Assembly (NCBI GenBank): GCA_013396655.1
Contig: WBMV01000093.1
Location: forward strand, 1,046,208 to 1,110,207
DNA from: Campylorhamphus procurvoides
Taxonomy: Eukaryota; Chordata; Aves; Passeriformes; Dendrocolaptidae
Direction: 5' to 3'
DNA: 64,000 nucleotides
The notes under the pieces are model-generated. The model was not told the origin of the DNA and did no database searches. It saw only the letters and a list, made by a program, of their open reading frames with translations. The translations under genes and the position numbers were made by a program. Positions 45,941 through 58,400 of the stretch are shown here, in pieces (position 1 is the first letter of the stretch; each line of letters opens with the position of its first letter).

Positions 45941-48900
45941 CAGAAACCAAATCCCAAAACACACACAGCATTTTATAGGAAACAAACTTCATTCTAAATC
46001 AGGCCAAGTTCTCCACTGAGAGTGGGAATTAAAATCATGTCTCCAAATGATCTCTTCAACTTTATCCAGTCATCAGTCTGTCTCAACAATAGATCACAGA
46101 CAACAATTTGTGGGATATAGAGAGTTGTTGGGCTTTTTAGTCTAGGCTTGAAGTAACCTAAAGATTATGCAAACTGACCTCTTTCTTTGTCAGTCCATCT
46201 GCAACTCATACCTGAAACTATTTTTTGATGTCTTTGAGGATCCCTAACAAACCACAAAACCCATATCAGTTCACTGTGATTTAATGGACTTAGGCTGATG
46301 AAATTCCTAAAAGTTTCCCGCAAATCTGTGCAATGGATCTTTGCCCAAGAGTTAGGACAAGTTTTATGCATCTAGTCCAATGTCCTATTCCATCTATTGG
46401 CTAAAATTCTCTGCTTCTGAGTAATTCCTTCTGCACAAGTACTACTGGAGTCTGGTAAGCAAAAATGGTCTGTAAAACCACACAATCATTTTACAGCCCT
46501 ATGAGAAGAACACAGAGAGCTCTGTTCTGAGTTAAAGTTCCCAGCACACTGCTAACATTATACAAATAATTATAATAGCTGATTGCACCAAGATAACTCA
46601 ACTGGAAAGAATCCTGGCGTAATCTGATGGAACAAAGCTGCCAACAGGAAGCACAAACACAAACAGGTCCTGCGACACCTGACTGAGCACCAAGGTGCGT
46701 ATTCCATCCAGATGGCTGAGATCATCCGAGCCTGGGCATGGCAAACAGCAAACCTGTGTTTGCATTTAGCTGATCTGAATGATCACATGACAGAGGGAAA
46801 TCACATGTACATGGCTGGATGTGGCTGGAGAAATGCAGCTGTTTCACTTTTCAAGCAGAAGCAAGAAAACCATAAACTCTCACTTAATAGCTTTTTCAAT
46901 AAAGAATAGACATAGTCTTTGGCTGTTGAAACAGATGGATACCACTTCTGCCTGGGAAAGAATATGCACCGCCCTTTGTAGGTAGATCAAAGTAAAGTTG
47001 AAAGTGTGAAATAAGACCTGCCAAGCACAAAGCATTGCAGGCCAAAGAAAACAAGGGGTAGTTCTGAGAGTCCTGGGTTTGGGACTAGAAGAGGAGAAAG
47101 AGGGAAAGACTTGTTTTTACGAATAATTTCAGGGACTATCTGTTTGAAGACTCCTTAGTACAACAAACAGGGTGCTTCTAGTACATCCATGAGGATGTTG
47201 TCTGGCTGTCCAGCATCAAAATCTTCTAAACAACTTGCTAAATATAGAGTTGAGAAGGGGTCAGTGAGTTTATCATGTCACAGAAGTTGGTGTCTGACCA
47301 AATGAAAAATTTCAATGTTTTACTAGTCTAAGGACTTCACAAAGATAGAATATTACAAAGGACCTGTGAATATTCATTAATAGACTATAGTGTTCATCAC
47401 TCAACTCCTACAAAAACCATTGTATTAACATGTCCTGCAGATAAGCTGAGGTTGTCAAAGCAGCCTACGGAATCTGGAATCCTAATTGCACCAAAGTTAC
47501 CCAAATTAGGTGTCTTAAGTAATTTGGTAATGTCCTAAGTAATTTTTATAAATAGCGCTTAAAATAATACCAGAAATCAAAACACCAGAAGACAGCCTTG
47601 GGGCAACCACACTGAGATCAGGGCAATCGAGACCCAGCTGCTCTCTCTTACACAAATTTCCTGAGTAAAGAGTAAGTACACTCCAGCATAACTGTGTCCC
47701 CAACAGAAGATAGGGAAAATAATTCTTCTTCTTCTATTCTTGGTTAAAAATGAAAGAAATTTAATGAGGACTTGGACAATGTCTTCTACTGACAGTATGT
47801 AACATTTAACTCCACACCCCAAGGTAACTGCTAGAGGTTTCTTATATTTATCACAGAGAATTATAATCCAAGACATCACAGGCTGCTTGGCATTATCTTT
47901 TGAGAGAGGAGAGCAGTAGATAGTTAGCTGAAAGGCACTACTGCTAATCCTGCTTCGCTTCTATCCCAAGATCATCACTGTGATAAGACTGTTACTACTA
48001 CTAAGAACCACCTTTGCCTGAAACACTCCTGATGGAATTACAAGTGGGATAAGAAACTTTCAACTGTGCAGATATTGAAATAAACAGAAACAGATTTTAA
48101 TATGAGATCTTCTGTACTTGACAAGGATAAAATTCTGAAGACTTTTGAGACCTGCAGTATTATTTCTTTGGTCTAATATAGAAATAATGGTTTTCCCTTT
48201 CACTGAGAGTTTTCAATGATTAAATCTCTGGGAGAGCAAAAGAGACTTCGAATTTTAACTAAGAATTTTCTCTCCAGTTGGTAATGTTTTATGAATCTTC
48301 TTTTAAATATGAATCTCTGAGAAGGTGAACAAGGAAAGAAGTGGTCATCTGCAAAAATTTTAAGTAAACTGGAAACATATAGAAGCTAATGAAACATACA
48401 GTGAAAATGTCCCTATCTTTGGCTATTTAATTCCTCATATTGCTCTTTGGAAGCAATATGTAAAGATAACAAGAATAAATCAACAGTTTTGAGAAGCTGA
48501 TATGGATGCAGCATTTCATGCAGATTGGTTCATCTTCATGACCTGTTCAGTCATGAAGATCTAATCTCAACATCTTCTGACCCTTCTCATAGTTCATTAC
48601 TTTCTAATCACTTATGGCTCTTATTGAAGAACACTCTGAGCTTCTCATACTGGAACAAATCCATAAATCAAAGACAATAGCTTCTTGGCTTTCTTTAACA
48701 GCCTGTCTCCCCTTTATAATCTTGTCCATCTGTTGAATTTGAAATTTACTTTGTGTGTGTGCAAATATACTGCTAGAAAAAAAAAAGAAACAAGTGAAAA
48801 TATTTCTAGTACAGATAAATTGCCCATTGACTTCCTGAGCTGTGTGAGGCACTAACCTGGCACCACCCAGGGAACTGAGGATACCTACTGCAATCTGTCC

Positions 48901-50379
48901 TCCAGCAGAGTTTCTCACTACTCCTTTATTGACATACAGTTTCTCTCCCATGGATAGACAACAGGAAAAGGAAAACTAACAAAATAATGACCTGACTATT
49001 TTGATGTCTGCCTGCAGTTTGCGCTAAAAAATTTTGCAATGCAAATTGCAAACACATGCTTATTAACCATCAGTCTTTGTGTCAACTTCTGAAAGGAGGT
49101 AACAATCAAATTTGATATTTGTTTATTTTCTGGATCCCAAAGGGGATTTTTTCCTCCCAGTATTCTGCAGTAAAATCATCCCTATTGGGCCACAGCAGAG
49201 ACTTACAGATAGATTCCTTCTTTTTAAAGGAGATTACATTGGTGACATTTGTTCTAGTATTTATATCTCCCGGATCAGTACAGAGCGATGCATTCAGGCC
49301 CTTTAAAATGGAACATCTCCCAGGGTGTAATGGATTTGACAAGGATACTGAAATAACATGCAGGCAAAGAGGATGAGAAGGGTTAACACAAGCCAGGAGT
49401 TGAGAAGGGCTTTCCTCTTCACTTCAGCTAGACAAACAGAGACTGTATTCTCCTACTTTCAATAACAAACTTACAAGACTTGTCAATAGAAACAGCAGGA
49501 GATAAAGAAGTGCACAGGGATGGGAAGCTCTCATGTACACTCTGCTCACCTGGTGCTGGTGGGGGTGTCTTTTTAAATTATCACAGCAAGAAGAAAGCTG
49601 AATTTTGATGGAAATAAGGCAGAATTTCACTGGTGAAGTCAAGAATGAGCTATTTTATAATTTCCCATGTGCAGTACTGACCAGAAGGGAAGACCATGGA
49701 CAGAGTAGGAAAGCAGAATAGGCAGAAAAGGACACAGATGGAAAAAGTCTCTTTTGAAAAAAACAGTTGCAAAAAAGGGAGGCATAAAAGGGCTGTGAAA
49801 ATCTCTACTTTTTTTGGACATTCTATCCAAGCCTGGGCTAGTGAATGAGTAAGACAAGCTTCTCAAAGTACAAAACAGCATGTCTGATGCAGCAGAAAAT
49901 TCCACATTATCTGCACACACATCTATTTTAACTAATAATAACAGCTCTTGTGAGGCTGGTAAATCACTTTCTCATAAAGGCATAGAAACACTCTCAAACT
50001 GGCATTTTGCTTCACCCCAACCTAGTTTTGGGTTGGGTATCCTACTTTGAAAGCATGGCTGAACAGAAAATCTGATTCCTGTCCTGGTTCAGAGGGAGCT
50101 GATTTGGTGTATTTAAGGCAAAACATGTATCAGGGTTGAATTTATGGACTAAAAGCACTGGAAAGCAACATGAATCCACAAAAATAAAGATAATTCCAGT
50201 TCTGGAATACAGATAAATGTAAGGCATATACTGTAAATGGATTTAAATTTCTGAGGCAACACAAAATGTGCTGTACCTCATCTCTGTGTTCCCCTTACTC
50301 AGACAACTTATTGGGATTTATTTGGGGCTGCCTAACATTTGATGCAAGTCGGACATGATTTATCTCTCATGCACAACCA
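45941..50379. other. Unique non-coding sequence, no gene supported
   Basis: About 4.4 kb contains no recognised repeat family and only short frames. The one notable structure is the perfect hairpin at 48532-48560. Frames at 47577-47879 and 48604-48951 (minus, 100-115 codons) have no recognised domain. Confidence 0.45.
48532..48560. repeat. Perfect 11-bp hairpin, 7-base loop
   Basis: ATCTTCATGAC (48532-48542) and GTCATGAAGAT (48550-48560) are exact reverse complements. The short loop CTGTTCA makes a stable hairpin in either strand. No poly-T tract or gene end is nearby to suggest a role. Confidence 0.7.
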
Positions 50380-50620
50380 AAGTTGGCAGTGTTATTTAGG
50401 AGCTGAACAACCGAGGGATAAAACACAACTTGCTTCTTAAGATCAGTCTTGTTTGAAAGCATTTAGATAATTAATAGATAAGTTTACTCTTTCTTTTAAG
50501 TTCTTCTTTGTTTTAAGCAAAACTGACAATGAAATTAAGCCTGCTTGTAGTGATAGCAAAATAATTACACATGCTGCCAGTTGCTGCGCCAGTGTGTGAG
50601 CCTAAACACTTGTCTGGTGC
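50380..50620. promoter_or_regulatory. Weak candidate enhancer-like block
   Basis: AT-rich repeat-free sequence has GATAATTAATAGATAAG near 50466 and AAAATAATTACACATG near 50560. It is a lower-confidence member of the same class as the other AT-rich blocks. Confidence 0.2.
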
Positions 50621-52189
50621 CAGTTAGTTAGCCCCTGAAGGAGCTGCATTTCTCCACTGCTCAAATACTTTATATTGTTGAGGCCTCTCTAGACAAAAAG
50701 TGCTACAAAAGATGTGCTGTGTCTTGTCCTCTGGTTGCCATAAAATGAAGCTCCAGGGCAAGTGAAGAGTAAGGTAAAGGCAGCCTTCTTAATAGGGGGT
50801 GATGCTAAAAGTACAGCTTATCATCCTACTAGTGCTGGTTATTTGTAAAATTCTGTCTTCTCTAAGGACTGAGAGGTAGAATAGATATATCCTGAAATAA
50901 ATCAAACTACTATATCGTCCATCATATCTTCTGAAAATCTATATGACAACTGTCCTACTTTCCATCTTATTTTTTGTTGTGTTTTTCTATGAAAAGTCAA
51001 TAAAGAATCTTTTCTTTCTTTGCTTGTCAGCTACAGTCCTGGAACAGTTAATAACCAAAACCCACCTGCAGAGACTATTTTGTAGGATGTAACATCATAC
51101 AGAGACTGTCTCGGGCACAAAAGCAAAGACTGTGATGTCCAACTTCTAAAGAGTGTATGAAGAATAACTTCCTTTACATGCTTTGTATGAATCTTTTTTT
51201 ACTGCTTTAAAGATGGTTTTCAGGTTTCCTTGCGGGGGGGGAAATATTTTCCCTGTCTGAACATAAACAGCACAGATTGTCTTGAACTGGCCCTGTTGCC
51301 CCAAGCTCACAGAGTGCCAGCCTAAGCACGTGCCAGAGGGACACCATGTCGAGTGCAGTCTGAATCAAGCGAGACTCCTGTGTCTGAGATGAGGGTTTAG
51401 ATGAGTTTAACAAAAGTACTAAGAAGGAATAGATCACTTTTTAGACTTTTCCCAAATGGCTTTTCCAAGCTGTATCTCCACAGAGGGACCAAGCAATAAC
51501 TCAGAGGTCAGCATTGGCATCCATCTCTTTCCTGTCCATCCCAACACCCAAAGCAGCTTCTGTTGTTTGAAGCTGCTGCCCGTTCAGTGTGTCTGTCTGT
51601 TCAAGGGAGAGAATGAAGAGGAAACGTTATTAAAAAAGCAGTTTGGCTAAATAAGGGAGCTCATTATGTGTGCTATTTCTGTTCCTCAAATGTCTGCCTT
51701 CCTCTCTTTCCCTTGAGGTTTCTAGAGAAATCTGACAATCAGGGCTGAGGTTTACTGTCAGCTTCCATTAGGCAAATCAACCGGGCTGGGGATGGGGGAA
51801 GGACAAGGGGAAAATTGCCCTAAAAGTGAGCTGATTCAGCACCAATCATGTCTTTGTGCACATCCCCCCTACCAGAAAGTACTTGGCTTGAGGAGCTGTC
51901 CCAAAAGAAAACCCTTTCAGAGCCTCTGCAGCAGAACATGGTCATGGAACACTGTTTTCTGTCAGACCCACAGCGAGGGGCACATCCACCAGCTCTCACT
52001 GCCCTGCCAAAGCAAATGACCTTCAGCATGTTCACCTGTCAGGGAACTCATTTCCGTGTTGTAATTGATGTGTAAAAGTGATCTTCATTACTTGAACTAA
52101 AGACACACGAGCCTGCAAACCAGATGAGTTTCCCAAGAACATGAACAGACTTTCTGGGCAGGGAGCACTGGGTATGATATTTCTGCATA
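50621..52189. other. Unique non-coding sequence, no gene supported
   Basis: No repeat family was recognised beyond a run of 8 G at 51234-51241. Short frames have no domains. Confidence 0.45.
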
Positions 52190-52290
52190 AAACCCCCCCA
52201 ACAACAACAACAACAAAACCAAACCAAACAAACAAAAACCAAAAAAAAACAACCAACAAACAAACGAACAGAAAGAAAAAAAGGAAGGAA
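52190..52290. repeat. A/C-rich simple repeat, (CAA)n/(CAAA)n-like
   Basis: A run of CCCCCCC is followed by CAA triplets, then AACC/CAAA-type units and A-runs, for about 100 bases with almost no T. This is low-complexity sequence. The minus-strand frames over it encode strings of V, F and C and are artefacts. Confidence 0.9.
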
Positions 52291-52372
52291 TTTTCTTAAT
52301 TTCTTTTTCACTTCTCCTTTAGAAAATACTGATTTTCCCTCAGTCATTTTATATGAATTTCTTCAGTTTATA

Positions 52373-52430
52373 TAGAATTCCAGTGGGTTGGAAGTGACCT
52401 AAAGATCGTCTAGTTCTAACCCTGAGTTGG
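52373..52430 (-). mobile_element. CR1 LINE remnant, 3' terminus only
   Basis: TAGAATTCCAGTGGGTTGG, AGTGACCTAAAGATCGTC and TAGTTCTAACCC match the reverse complement of the last 60 or so bases of CR1. This is the shortest copy in the window, truncated almost to the 3' end. Confidence 0.75.
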
Positions 52431-55400
52431 GAGTGCATTCATTATATATGAAGAAGCAGCATAAACTTCACAGAAGTCCAGTTTTAATCAGGAAAGGTTT
52501 TTGTCTCTTGCATTTTTAACTACCATACTCCCAAACCAGGCTATTATTCCAAGGACAGGCCAGTCTCCACTGCATTGCCATTCATCCTGGTTGTACCCTG
52601 TACATCTTTCAGGATCAGTCACTATACACAGATACAGAATGAGAAAGAAAAATTAGTCATCTGCTATAGAAAACACAGCTCTTTCATGGTTTGAAATAGT
52701 GAGATTTCACTGCAGCAGCACAGTTTTCTTCAAAACTGCAGCCATCAGGGCAGGAAGACAGCATGTATATTATAGTTTCCACAGAAATATCACTAAGAAA
52801 AAATATTAATTTCTCCAGCTGTGAAATGGCTATGAACTGTAATCATGCATGTCTTCTTCGTCATAAAGCAGTCGTGAGGCATCACCAATTCAAATTCACA
52901 GTAAACAGGAAATTAAATTAAATTATATATCTCCTCACAATCACAGTCATTCAAATAAGCCCCTGACCCACAGAAAACATCACAAGTGTAACTACAAACA
53001 TAAAATGATATGTAAGATCTTCTACAGCACCTGTGGCTTGAGGAATGTTAAGTGTTATGTCAATTACCTTGGCAGTATTGCACCTCCTTGGGGTATTGCT
53101 GTTGCAGGGTAACATTACATCCTTCCCAGAAATGGGAGGACCTGCCAAAAGTTTTGAATTAACTGGTGAAAATGGGATCTGAATTGCTTGCTGCCCTCCC
53201 ATCCTTGTCTGGCCATCCCTTGTTTTCCTCCACACACCACAGGAGACACCAGCAAACTTCTTTCTGAGAATCTCCTGCTCATTATTGAAGGCTTCATACA
53301 GGATTTAAGTTTCCAGACTCAGGAGCATTTGCCCCCTGTGGTGTACTGAAGGTGCCTGTTATCCATTTCCTTACCAGACTCCAATGCCAGCCATGGAGAA
53401 TTGCTTGTGAGATGTTGGCACAAAGGAGAAGATGGGGAATGGACCCTCTAAATGTGGTCAGGCTTGTCCTTTGCTGGTCCTCACAGAGCCCCAGACCACT
53501 CTTCAGGCTCCCAGACAAGCTCCAGGGCAGGAATGCCATAAAGGAAGAAACTCCTTACAGGAAATCCAGTTTCTCCTCAGCCAGACACCTTTCCACTCCA
53601 GAGCCTCAGGGCTGGTCTCCATTCCTGTTCTCACATCCTCCTCAGTACCTCTTATCTCCAGGTCCCCAGGTCACTGATGCCACTAATGGGTGCTCTACCC
53701 AATTCCCAAACATCACTTGGGATGAAGCAGGAGGGACTCAGTAATCATCTAAAGCTGAATATCATCTGAAGCTGAGAAAACTCCAAGTTTGGAGGATAAA
53801 GTCTATGTTTTGCCTCCCAGGGTTCTTCTCCCCTGAAAAATCCACCTTATGCACAAGTTTTGTACTCATGTTTAATCAACTGAAGCAAAAAATAGACAAA
53901 ATTTTAAAAGGGTGGTTCACGAGGATCCTCTTGTATGCAAGGATTTCTAAATTAGTATTTTAAAGCTTAGAATAAAAGCTTTCCAATACAGCTAAGTGCT
54001 CTGAGCTCCAAAGTCCCAAACCTAGGCATTTCAGTGGAAAATAAGTAATTTTTAAATTTAGGTTCTTCCCATTAATGAATCCAAAATTTCAGTGCTCTGG
54101 GCCTGGATTTTTTTACTTTCCAGGAAAAGTGCTGCGTCATGTCAAGGGTTTGAAAATTGCTGTACAAAACACCCAAGAAATAAAAACTACAGCATTTGTT
54201 TTCCTTTAGCATAGGAAAGGAAAGTGAACCTTTCTTCAATCTTCATGTATTTTTAACAGAGTTCCCATATCCTGCAAGTCAATCCGAAAGAACACCTACC
54301 CAAGTGAGCAGGTCGGGGTGGGAGGACCAGCGAGGCCCCAGGGGCAGAGATGCCCCAGCACGGAGGGGAAGGGCTGGGACAGCCCCAGAAAGGAGAGGAA
54401 AGGCTTTTCTGAGGAACTCCCACACCATGGAAGAGAACACTAACCTCTCCCACTGTGAGAGGACACTCCTGCTGCACTCCTGACAGGAGTCCATTTCAGA
54501 CCTGAAGCTTACAGGGTAAACCATTCAACCTACAAGGAATTGTCAAAAAATGCAGCTAAATAGCAAACACATGTAAGTCCCAGGCATTTCCCTGAGCCCC
54601 CACTTGTTCTTTTTTTAGCCTCAGGAGAAAAGCACATTCTTCTGCATAATTTATTTCTTCAGCAGAATTATGCAGAAAACTGCCACTAAATTGCTCTTCC
54701 TGATTTAAAACACAGCATTTTATATTCTCCCCTCCCCTCCATTTCTGGATTTTTATTTTTTTTATCATAGAGCTTCTTCTTCCTAAAGGTATCTCTTTAA
54801 TTTTCCTGGAAAGAAAACAAAGCCCCATCTGGTGATAACTTTCCCAGCACATCCCCAGGTGTGGGCAGGACACCTCCCTCGCACTTCTCCAGCCTCAGTG
54901 CTCTAAATTTGGGTCATGGCAGTGCATGGGCTGATTGTGTTGGGGGTCTGTGTGGTTTGGCAGTGGATTTGCTTAGGGGAAGGGAGTTTGTTGATGAAAG
55001 AGGGGAGGTATTTTACCTCAGACAGTAAAATAGCTTTCTGAAAGGGCTCATGTTCTTGGAATGGTGTTAGAGGCCTATGGGTTGGGGTTTACAGGGCTGA
55101 ACAAAACCAGTTCTTTACCAGTGGCTGAGGAACAGAGGTGCTGTCACAGGCACTTGTACAGCAGAGCTGCGTTCAACTGCTCACAAATCACAAGGCCCCA
55201 AAGCAGTGTAAGAATGACCTGCATTTGGATCAGTCACTTGCTGTTTTTCAGGTTTTTTGCCCAGGAGTGTGAGAGATTACTTTTAGCACACCTGAAAAAG
55301 AGGCTGTGGTTCGAGGGGGAGTAGTTTCACCTCCCTGTGAACTCATTTCCTCCTGCACTGGTGATGCAGTGTTGTGCATTTAGCTCGGGATGAACATATT

Positions 55401-58400
55401 GGCTCAGCTCTTCAAAAACCTTGCTTTAGAGACCCGTTGCAGTCCAGAGGCTGGTTATAAACCTTTGCATGCCCACTGCCAGGCTCTTGGTGGAAATAAA
55501 GAATTGATGGATTTTCACTTTCATTTAAGGTCTTTGCCTGGTATGAGGATCTGATGAGTCAGTGCTGAGCCATGCTTATGGTGTCTGCCTGCATGTAAGG
55601 AATTAGGGCTCTGGCAGTTAAATAAAGGTACACTTGGGATTATTCCACAGGCTTTTTTTCAGCATGATGGGTCTGTAGTTCTCTGCCTTTTTGTGCTTCT
55701 TCCCATGTGTGGTGTTTAGCAGCACCAGTGGAAATGAAAATGCAGCTGGTGTAGTTCTGTGGGGACCTCTGAGTTTTCATTGTAGTATATGGCCTTCTCC
55801 CTTCTCATCCTTGTCTTTATTAATTATTAGTGTGGTAAGTAAAAACAATCTCTGGGTCACACACTCAGATGAAGGCACTCAGAAAATATAGAATGGGGGC
55901 AGATGGGGGCTGTTGCTTAGTCATTAAATCCTCCTTGCCAGCTGCTGTAGGTTGTTCAGTGGGGTTTTTGTTAGTGGAAAAATATTCACTATTGGTCTCA
56001 CCCACATCTCTCTCCAAGTCCATCATTTCCCATAATCAGGGAAAGCAGCCTGTTTATCTGTGGTGCCTATATTATACACTGGTTTAATCCAGACTTAAGA
56101 AGTGTCCCTGATTTTGGAGTTATGGAGTTTTAATACACAACAAAATGTCTAAAAAGCACTATAAGAGCACTGTGGGTCCCTTCCCTATAAGTGCCCAGGT
56201 GCTGGTGCATAGAAAGCTGGTCAGAGAGTTAAGGCAAGCAGCAAAGCTTCAACAGTCCCTGCTTAAATACAGAAATACATTCTGCACACACCCCATGCAC
56301 AGCCAGCTTCTTTTGAAAGGGCTAGGGGAGAAGGCAGGGTTTGAGGCATGTACTGAACTCTTGTACAAGGCCTTGTTCTGGTAGAGGGCAAAAGTCCTAC
56401 TGCCAGGAACCCATTCTTGGAATACATTCATCACGATTCAGTTATTCATACACCAATCCAAGGGCCATTGTGGAAGCAGAGCTGACCTCTCACATGTGTC
56501 TCTCTGCTCTACCCCTCAACATTGACTTGAGCTTGCAGGTGCTCCTGGGGCTTATTCCTCTGCCTTGCACTGAGTGAGGCCAAATCCCTGGATAAATCTG
56601 CCAGCAGCCAGAATCCATGTGGAATAGCTGGATCTAACCATTGGAACTGTGTCTATTGCCATCTGTGTACAGCAAGCCACAGGTTAACAGACTTCTGTGT
56701 ATTCAGGCTTTGTTAATTTTGTCAGTGCTGATTGAACTTGGTATCACTGTTTATCATCCACGTCTCTACTAATAGGATACACCAGCTATTATAGCCCTGC
56801 CCCTGCAGAAACTGTTGACACATCTGATGTGTCAGGGGTATACCTCCCTTTCCAAGTAACAGGTCATTAGTGCACTGGTGGTGTCTTTTTTCTTGAATCC
56901 ACTGATCATTTATCTTCAACTTAAAACTTCAAATGAACTATTTTCTTTAATTTGGCCTGTTTTGTGCTCACCATTAACTTTGCTCATGGTAGCATTATGT
57001 GGTCTGCTAGGGTTGTCAGAAGATCCTAGTAGGAAGAGAATTTCTTTAGTAGGAGAAAAGTAGGAAAAAAATATTAATGGGGCAATCTTTGACTCATACT
57101 TTGAATTAATTGTAAAAGGAGAAAGAATTCCCCTGTGTCTGCAAATCAGTGACTTTTTTGGTTATTTCCTAAGTTGATATATATGATGGCTTCCCAACAG
57201 TATCTAAACCAGTAATGACAGATAAAACAGTATTTAAGTGCTTTCATTTGCAAATTAAATATGTAGTGTTAGGACAGCCTTATTTCTGACAATACCTCTG
57301 CAAATTGTTCTCTGAAACCAGGGAACCAAAATCATCTAAGGAACTTCTGCACTGTTGCCTTGGGAAATAGAGTTTTTGTTCCCTACTTTAGACTTGGCAT
57401 AGTGTTTTTGCAGGTAATAACCTTTTGAGAGCAGTGATTAAATGCACAGGCTGAACAAGGCTGTACATATTGTGCATTACATTCCAGCTGATTACATTAA
57501 GTATTCCAGATTTGGGGGGTCCTCTCAGCGTACGCAACGCTTCACTGAGCAGAATCATCATCAATATTTAAGCGTTCTTTCATACCATGCTGTAACAGCC
57601 CCAGTTGATACACAGCAGTGGAAATGATGCCTCAAATTGCAATAGGTTTCACACTTCACCAACATGTTCTGTAGCTACAATCCCAAGCTCCGGAAGGAGC
57701 CCACCTCCCTCAGGAATCTGATGTCACAGCACACATGCACACTCAGATCCCAGGATCTCGCTGTCCTGCCAACAGAAGGCAAAGGAGTCTTTGGTGTGAT
57801 GTCAAGAAACTGCACATCCATTCAGCCTTTTAGGGCTTAGGGCCCCTTAGAGAAGTGTTAGGACTTCTCTGCTTTCATCACAACATACTCCAAAGCACCT
57901 TCTGGGCTAAATGATTCTTGAAGGCCTTCCTCTTCCTGTTGAGGAGATGTGGAGCTTTGGGTCTCATGTCTTCTAAGTCTACACTAGCTGATGGGGAATA
58001 AGCATTTCTGGACTCACTTTTTCTAAGCCTGTTTTCCAGAATCTTTAAGAAAGAGGGGCTGCACTGCCTGTGCTAAGTGGTATGTTCCACTGGAGCCAAG
58101 TGCATCCTTTCCCATGCCCTGAGTCAAACTCCAGCCACACAACTTTAACAGAGACAAGGAAGGGAGAATGCCTCTCCTCAGATACTAATAACTGAACTTA
58201 CAGCAGTAATCAAACATGATATGCTCTGTTAGATCTTTCATTTGAAATAAAATTCTGTGACACAGAGATATCATTATCTATTTTATATCATCAAAAGTAA
58301 CTATCACATTTGTGGGGAAATATAATAGATCAAAATGGATGCTTCTTAGCAAAGGAGTCTGTATAAACACAAACTGTCGAGATTAAAGGGCTAACAACAG

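Noticed and set aside
52032..52347. Minus-strand frames rich in V, F and C
   Set aside because: They are translations of an A/C-rich simple repeat.
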